Shown here: positions 60,399 to 64,000 of the stretch, piece by piece
Layout: each line of letters starts with the position of its first letter
Position numbering within the stretch: position 1 is the first letter of the stretch
Assembly: GCA_018667335.1 (NCBI GenBank)
Contig: JABIVD010000027.1
Span: forward strand, 124,001 to 188,000
Reading direction: 5' to 3'
Length of the DNA stretch: 64,000 nucleotides
From: Rhodospirillaceae bacterium
Lineage (GTDB): Bacteria > Pseudomonadota > Alphaproteobacteria > UBA6615
Made by a program: the position numbers and the translations under genes
Notes under the pieces: model-generated
The model's database searches: none
Seen by the model: the letters and a program-made list of their open reading frames with translations, nothing else
What the model was told of the DNA's origin: nothing

Positions 60399-60812
60399 TC
60401 ACGACCGTCCGCCATCCGCCTGGCGCGATTTGCCCGTCGCCAGATCGACAATCAACTCTACCCCGCCGACCCCATGCACCTTGTCATTCGCGCGCAACCG
60501 GACCTCCTTGGTGCCAGCCGGCAATTTGACCCCGGACAAGGACCTGGTAAACGGCTGCTCGTTGACATGGGGATGGGCCAGGACCCGGGTCGCCAGCACC
60601 TTTCCGTCTAGACTCAACACTTCCCAGCGGTTGGCGTAGTGCTCCCAGCCTTCATCGGCATGGCGCACCGTCACACTGAAGCTGTAGGTGCTGCCGGTGC
60701 GCAGCGCGACGGCGGTCACGTCCGCCTCGCCCGCCATGGCCGTGCCACTGACCGTCGCAAACCCGAGGGTCGCGCCGACAAGCATCGCTGTGATTCCTAT
60801 TCTCCGCATCAT
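60399..60812 (-). CDS. Secreted conserved protein of unknown function
   Basis: 137 aa from the ATG at 60812, whose ATGA overlaps the thioesterase stop; the next codon is also ATG (60809). The frame to 60929 lies inside the thioesterase gene and is rejected. Signal peptide about 1-27 (ends GTAMA). The mature part is one beta-rich domain with VTVRHADEGWEHYANRWEVL and LAHPHVNEQPFTRSLSGV, a pattern I recognise from unnamed proteobacterial periplasmic proteins. The His of HADEGWEH and HPH could bind metal, which is speculation. A degenerate copy of its 3' end lies 590 bp downstream. Confidence 0.7.
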   Translation of the reverse strand: MMRRIGITAMLVGATLGFATVSGTAMAGEADVTAVALRTGSTYSFSVTVRHADEGWEHYANRWEVLSLDGKVLATRVLAHPHVNEQPFTRSLSGVKLPAGTKEVRLRANDKVHGVGGVELIVDLATGKSRQADGGRS

Positions 60813-61255
60813 GCGCTCATGGTCTCCTGTTCGATCTCGCGTGGTTTTCCGTCCGGTCCTATTGCCACATAGGTGAACACGCCTTCGGTCACTTTTTCGC
60901 GCACGAAACTGTCCCGGCGCAGCGTCCACACCTCGATCAGGAAGGTCATCGACGTCCGGCCGACCTTTTCGAGGTCGGCGTAACAGGACACGACATCGCC
61001 CACCTGGACTGGTTTCTTGAAGATCATGGATTCGACCGCGATGGTGACCGTGCGGCCGCCCGAATGGCTGCGCGCCGCGATTCCCCCGGCGATATCCATC
61101 TGTGACAGCAGCCAGCCGCCGAAAATATCTCCGTTCGGGTTGGTGTCGGCCGGCATCGCTGCGGCCTGAATGAACAATTCACCCCGCGGCTTTTCGCCGG
61201 GGTTTTCGCCGGAAGCGTCGCCGGATTCTTTGCTATCTGCGTTCTTCATTGTCAC
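60809..61255 (-). CDS. Acyl-CoA thioesterase, YciA type
   Basis: 148 aa hot-dog-fold thioesterase. MPADTNPNGDIFGGWLLSQMDIAGGIAA is the YciA signature with the catalytic Asp, followed by RTVTIAVESMIFKKPVQVGDVV. An N-terminal charged leader of about 25 residues (KESGDASGENPGEKPRGE) precedes it. Hydrolyses short to medium acyl-CoA. The second ATG (61249) is an alternative start. Overlaps the secreted-protein gene by 4 nt; divergent from parE. Confidence 0.9.
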   Translation of the reverse strand: MTMKNADSKESGDASGENPGEKPRGELFIQAAAMPADTNPNGDIFGGWLLSQMDIAGGIAARSHSGGRTVTIAVESMIFKKPVQVGDVVSCYADLEKVGRTSMTFLIEVWTLRRDSFVREKVTEGVFTYVAIGPDGKPREIEQETMSA

Positions 61256-61371
61256 CTCACCCGCGAATCATCACATATTGCGCACGGTCGTCACCATCCC
61301 GGAATTGGTATTGAACTCCGGCGGTGAGTGCCGCACGACCCAAATTAGGCTTACTTTGAACCGAGGCCACC

Positions 61372-63390
61372 GTGGCACGCGCGAAACGCAAAACCGAAGA
61401 CCCAGGATTGTTCGACGAGGCCCCGTCGGGCGGCGGCGACTATACGGCTCAGGACATCGAGGTCCTCGAGGGGCTGGAGCCCGTACGCCGGCGTCCGGGC
61501 ATGTATATCGGAGGCACCGACGAACGCGCCCTGCATCACCTGGCCGCGGAAGTCCTCGATAACTCCATGGACGAGGCCGTCGCCGGCCATGCCGACCGGA
61601 TCGAGATGCACTTGAATGCGGACCGTTCGCTGGCAATCACCGACAATGGCCGCGGCATCCCGATCGATCCGCACCCGAAATTCAAAGGCAAGTCGGCACT
61701 CGAAGTGATCCTGACGACCCTGCATTCGGGCGGCAAATTCGACGGCAAGGTGTACCAGACATCCGGCGGCCTGCACGGCGTCGGCCTGAGTGTGGTCAAC
61801 GCGCTCGCCTCTCACCTGCGTGTCGAGGTGGCCCGCGACAAGGAGCTCTGGGCCCAGGAATATTCGCAAGGCATGCCAACCGGGAAGCTGAAGAAGATGA
61901 AGGCGGTGCAGAACCGTCGCGGCACGACCGTGACCTTCCTGCCCGACCCGGAGATCTTCGGCGAGAAGGCTGCATTCGAGGCCCAGCGCCTCTACGACAT
62001 GGCCAAGTCGAAGGCGTATCTGTTCCGCGGCGTTGAAATCCGCTGGTCGTGCGACAGCGAGATCGCGGCTGCCGACGACGTCCCCGAGGCGGAGACCTTC
62101 CAGTTTGCCGATGGCATCCTCGATTACCTGCGCACCACCCTGGGTGAGCGCCCGCTGGTAGGGGCCGACATCTTCGCCGGACGCACCGACCTGAACGGTT
62201 CGAGCGGACGCATCGAGTGGGCCGTGTGCTGGCCGGCCGATGCCGAGGGCTTCGTCAGCTCCTACTGCAACACGGTCCCGACCCCCGAGGGCGGCAGCCA
62301 TGTCGCCGGCATCCGCGGCGCGCTTACCCGCTCCCTGAAGGGCTATGGCGAGCTAACCAACAACCGCAAGGCGAGCCAGCTCACCTCCGACGACATCGCG
62401 GACGGCGCGGCGATCGTGCTGTCGCTGTTCATCTCCGAGCCGCAATTCCAGGGCCAGACCAAGGAAAAGCTCTCGATGCCCGAGGCGGCGCGGATCGTCG
62501 AGGCGCAGATCAAGGATCATTTCGATCATCACCTGTCCAACGACCGGCAGAACGCGGACGCGCTACTGGAATGGGCGATCGAGCGCGCCGAGGAACGCAA
62601 GCGGCGGCGCGAAGACCGCGCGCTTAAACGCAAGACGGCCGGGCGCAAATCCCGCCTGCCCGGCAAGCTCGCCGACTGCACGCTCAGCAGCGCGGAAGGC
62701 ACGGAAATCTTCCTCGTCGAGGGCGACAGTGCGGGCGGTTCGGCCAAGCAGGCGCGCAAACGCGCAACCCAGGCCATTCTGCCGTTGCGCGGCAAGATCC
62801 TGAACGTCGCCAGCGCATCGGCCGACAAGCTGCGTGGCAACCAGGAACTGGCCGATCTGACCCTGGCGCTCGGCTGCGGGTCAGGCACGACCTTCGATCT
62901 GTCCAAGCTGCGTTATGAACGCGTCGTCATCATGACCGACGCGGACGTCGACGGCGCCCACATCGCGGCGCTGCTCATGACGTTCTTCTATCGCGAGATG
63001 CCGGAGCTCGTGACCAAGGGGCATCTTTTCCTCGCGGTGCCGCCGCTCTACCGCCTCGCCAAGGGTGGCGACGTGGTCTACGCGCTGGACGATGCGGACC
63101 GGGAGCGCCTGATGGCCGAGCATTTCTCGGGCGGAGGCAAGATCGAGATCAGCCGGTTCAAGGGCCTGGGTGAGATGCCACCGGCCCAGCTGCGCGACAC
63201 GACGATGGATCCCGAGAAACGCCAGATGATCCAGGTCGCCCTGCCGAGCGCGACCGACGCCGACAAATCCCGGGCGCGCGACGCCAAGGCCACCGCGCAG
63301 CTGGTCGAGCAACTGATGGGCCGCAAGGCGGAGCTTCGGTTCCAGTTCATCCAGAAAAACGCCAAGTTTGTGGGCGAACTGGACGTCTAG
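61372..63390 (+). CDS. parE: DNA topoisomerase IV subunit B
   Basis: 672 aa, ParE size and shorter than E. coli GyrB at 804 aa. ATPase GHKL domain: [14 protein letters not shown] (catalytic Glu and Mg Asn), ITDNGRGIP, and [15 protein letters not shown] (lid). TOPRIM domain: [13 protein letters not shown] and [15 protein letters not shown], with acidic metal ligands. Decatenates daughter chromosomes together with ParC, which is not in this window. GTG start with GAGG upstream. 116 bp divergent from the thioesterase gene. Confidence 0.94.
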   Translation: MARAKRKTEDPGLFDEAPSGGGDYTAQDIEVLEGLEPVRRRPGMYIGGTDERALHHLAAEVLDNSMDEAVAGHADRIEMHLNADRSLAITDNGRGIPIDPHPKFKGKSALEVILTTLHSGGKFDGKVYQTSGGLHGVGLSVVNALASHLRVEVARDKELWAQEYSQGMPTGKLKKMKAVQNRRGTTVTFLPDPEIFGEKAAFEAQRLYDMAKSKAYLFRGVEIRWSCDSEIAAADDVPEAETFQFADGILDYLRTTLGERPLVGADIFAGRTDLNGSSGRIEWAVCWPADAEGFVSSYCNTVPTPEGGSHVAGIRGALTRSLKGYGELTNNRKASQLTSDDIADGAAIVLSLFISEPQFQGQTKEKLSMPEAARIVEAQIKDHFDHHLSNDRQNADALLEWAIERAEERKRRREDRALKRKTAGRKSRLPGKLADCTLSSAEGTEIFLVEGDSAGGSAKQARKRATQAILPLRGKILNVASASADKLRGNQELADLTLALGCGSGTTFDLSKLRYERVVIMTDADVDGAHIAALLMTFFYREMPELVTKGHLFLAVPPLYRLAKGGDVVYALDDADRERLMAEHFSGGGKIEISRFKGLGEMPPAQLRDTTMDPEKRQMIQVALPSATDADKSRARDAKATAQLVEQLMGRKAELRFQFIQKNAKFVGELDV

Positions 63391-63545
63391 GCGCCTACGC
63401 GCAGCTGCTCACGCAGATGTGCCTGACCACAATTTGGTCGGAATTCGATCCGACACTACATATATCAGTGGCTCACGCCGCGTTTGCCGCTTGCCCGGCA
63501 GCAACGAATCCGTCTCGGCTCAATCTCAGCCCCGGAGTTTCGACG

Positions 63546-64000
63546 ATGCCCAGCAAGCCCCGTTTCAACGCAAAAGCCCCCCTGAGCGCCGTCGCCCTGG
63601 CGGCGCTCACCGCCTGCACGGGCGTGACCGTGTCCCTGGTGGATCATGCCAACCAGTATGACCCCCAGCAGGCCTCGGCAGCCGGCGGCGGCGACCGCCA
63701 GATGCAGGTCGTCGTGATCGGAAATCCCTTCGATATGCCCCAGTCCGCACTGGAAAAGGCCGTGATCGACGCCATGCAGTCGAGCGCGTTCGGCGTTCCC
63801 ATAAACTTCGCCATCAACCCCGAAAATCCGGATCCCAGCCGGCCGTACAGGGTCGTGTTCGCCTTTAATCCCGAGGGTATTCGCGATCCCGGCAAGCTTT
63901 GCGAATCCACCGACGGCCTGAAAACCGCCGCCGTGGCGGACGGCAAGGTGACCCTGATGGGCGCGTTCTGTTCGACGGATTCCTATCTGAGCCACGGTAT
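63546..64000 (+). CDS. Putative lipoprotein, N-terminal part (runs off the right edge)
   Basis: 151 codons visible, beginning at an ATG with no strong ribosome site. The N-terminus has a signal segment and a lipobox-like LTAC, so Cys24 would be lipidated in the envelope. The mature part contains MQVVVIGNPFDMPQSALEKAVIDAM and YRVVFAFNPEG, a pattern I recognise from uncharacterised alphaproteobacterial lipoproteins. Two further Cys (KLCEST and GAFCST) could pair. The 155 bp before it shows no gene. Confidence 0.7.
   Translation, partial: MPSKPRFNAKAPLSAVALAALTACTGVTVSLVDHANQYDPQQASAAGGGDRQMQVVVIGNPFDMPQSALEKAVIDAMQSSAFGVPINFAINPENPDPSRPYRVVFAFNPEGIRDPGKLCESTDGLKTAAVADGKVTLMGAFCSTDSYLSHG

Overview
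The window is a GC-rich stretch of an alphaproteobacterial chromosome, most like Rhodospirillales or a neighbouring order. The support is gene order and protein type: rpsB-tsf-pyrH-frr, lolC-lolD-dnaE, an uninterrupted 14-gene nuo cluster followed by birA-coaX-rnj-mce-DUF1467-proS, tig-clpP-clpX-lon-hupB, and glnB-glnA. It also carries a short ProRS without the editing insertion, a PII protein with a sigma-54-like promoter, and an acetyl/succinyl-type acyl metabolism gene (mce). I cannot name a genus. There is no rRNA, CRISPR array, phage or recognisable transposase.

Layout. 1-16.7 kb, mostly minus strand: translation genes (frr partial, pyrH, tsf, rpsB), two tandem small cupins, dnaE, the lipoprotein exporter lolCD, proS and a membrane adenylate/guanylate cyclase. 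A divergent pair follows (small secreted protein / NCS2 purine permease), then tag and chrA head to head. 16-34 kb, minus strand: DUF1467, mce, RNase J, coaX and birA lie downstream of the complete complex I operon nuoA-N, preceded by tRNA-Asp. 34.4-44.3 kb: a looser accessory section with an HSL-family esterase, a luciferase-like monooxygenase, a TylF-like methyltransferase, a sulfotransferase-like protein, a double OsmC protein, an orphan PAS hybrid histidine kinase, an SDR and an MDR oxidoreductase. 44.3-51.4 kb: tRNA-Val, HU, and the protein quality-control block lon, clpX, clpP, tig, then tRNA-Leu. 51.5-58.8 kb: nnr, tRNA-His, a secreted discoidin-like protein, a hydrolase, an aminotransferase, and the nitrogen module glnB-glnA. 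58.8-64 kb: double DUF427 protein, a gene remnant, a repetitive Cys-rich peptide gene, a secreted protein, a YciA-type thioesterase, parE and a partial lipoprotein.

The most unusual item is the 98-codon plus-strand gene at 60005-60301. It is built from four head-to-tail units. Units 1 and 3 each carry a nearly identical block with Cys spacing CxxCxxCxC preceded by Ala-Ser-Ser, which looks like a multi-core ribosomal peptide (RiPP) precursor or a metal-binding peptide. It sits between an intact secreted-protein gene (60399-60812) and a decayed copy of that gene's 3' end (59650-59811), so it appears to occupy the scar of a duplication or insertion in an older minus-strand gene row. No modifying enzyme is encoded in the window.

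Start codons were re-chosen for many genes from Shine-Dalgarno placement and overlap with the upstream gene; such choices are stated in each entry.
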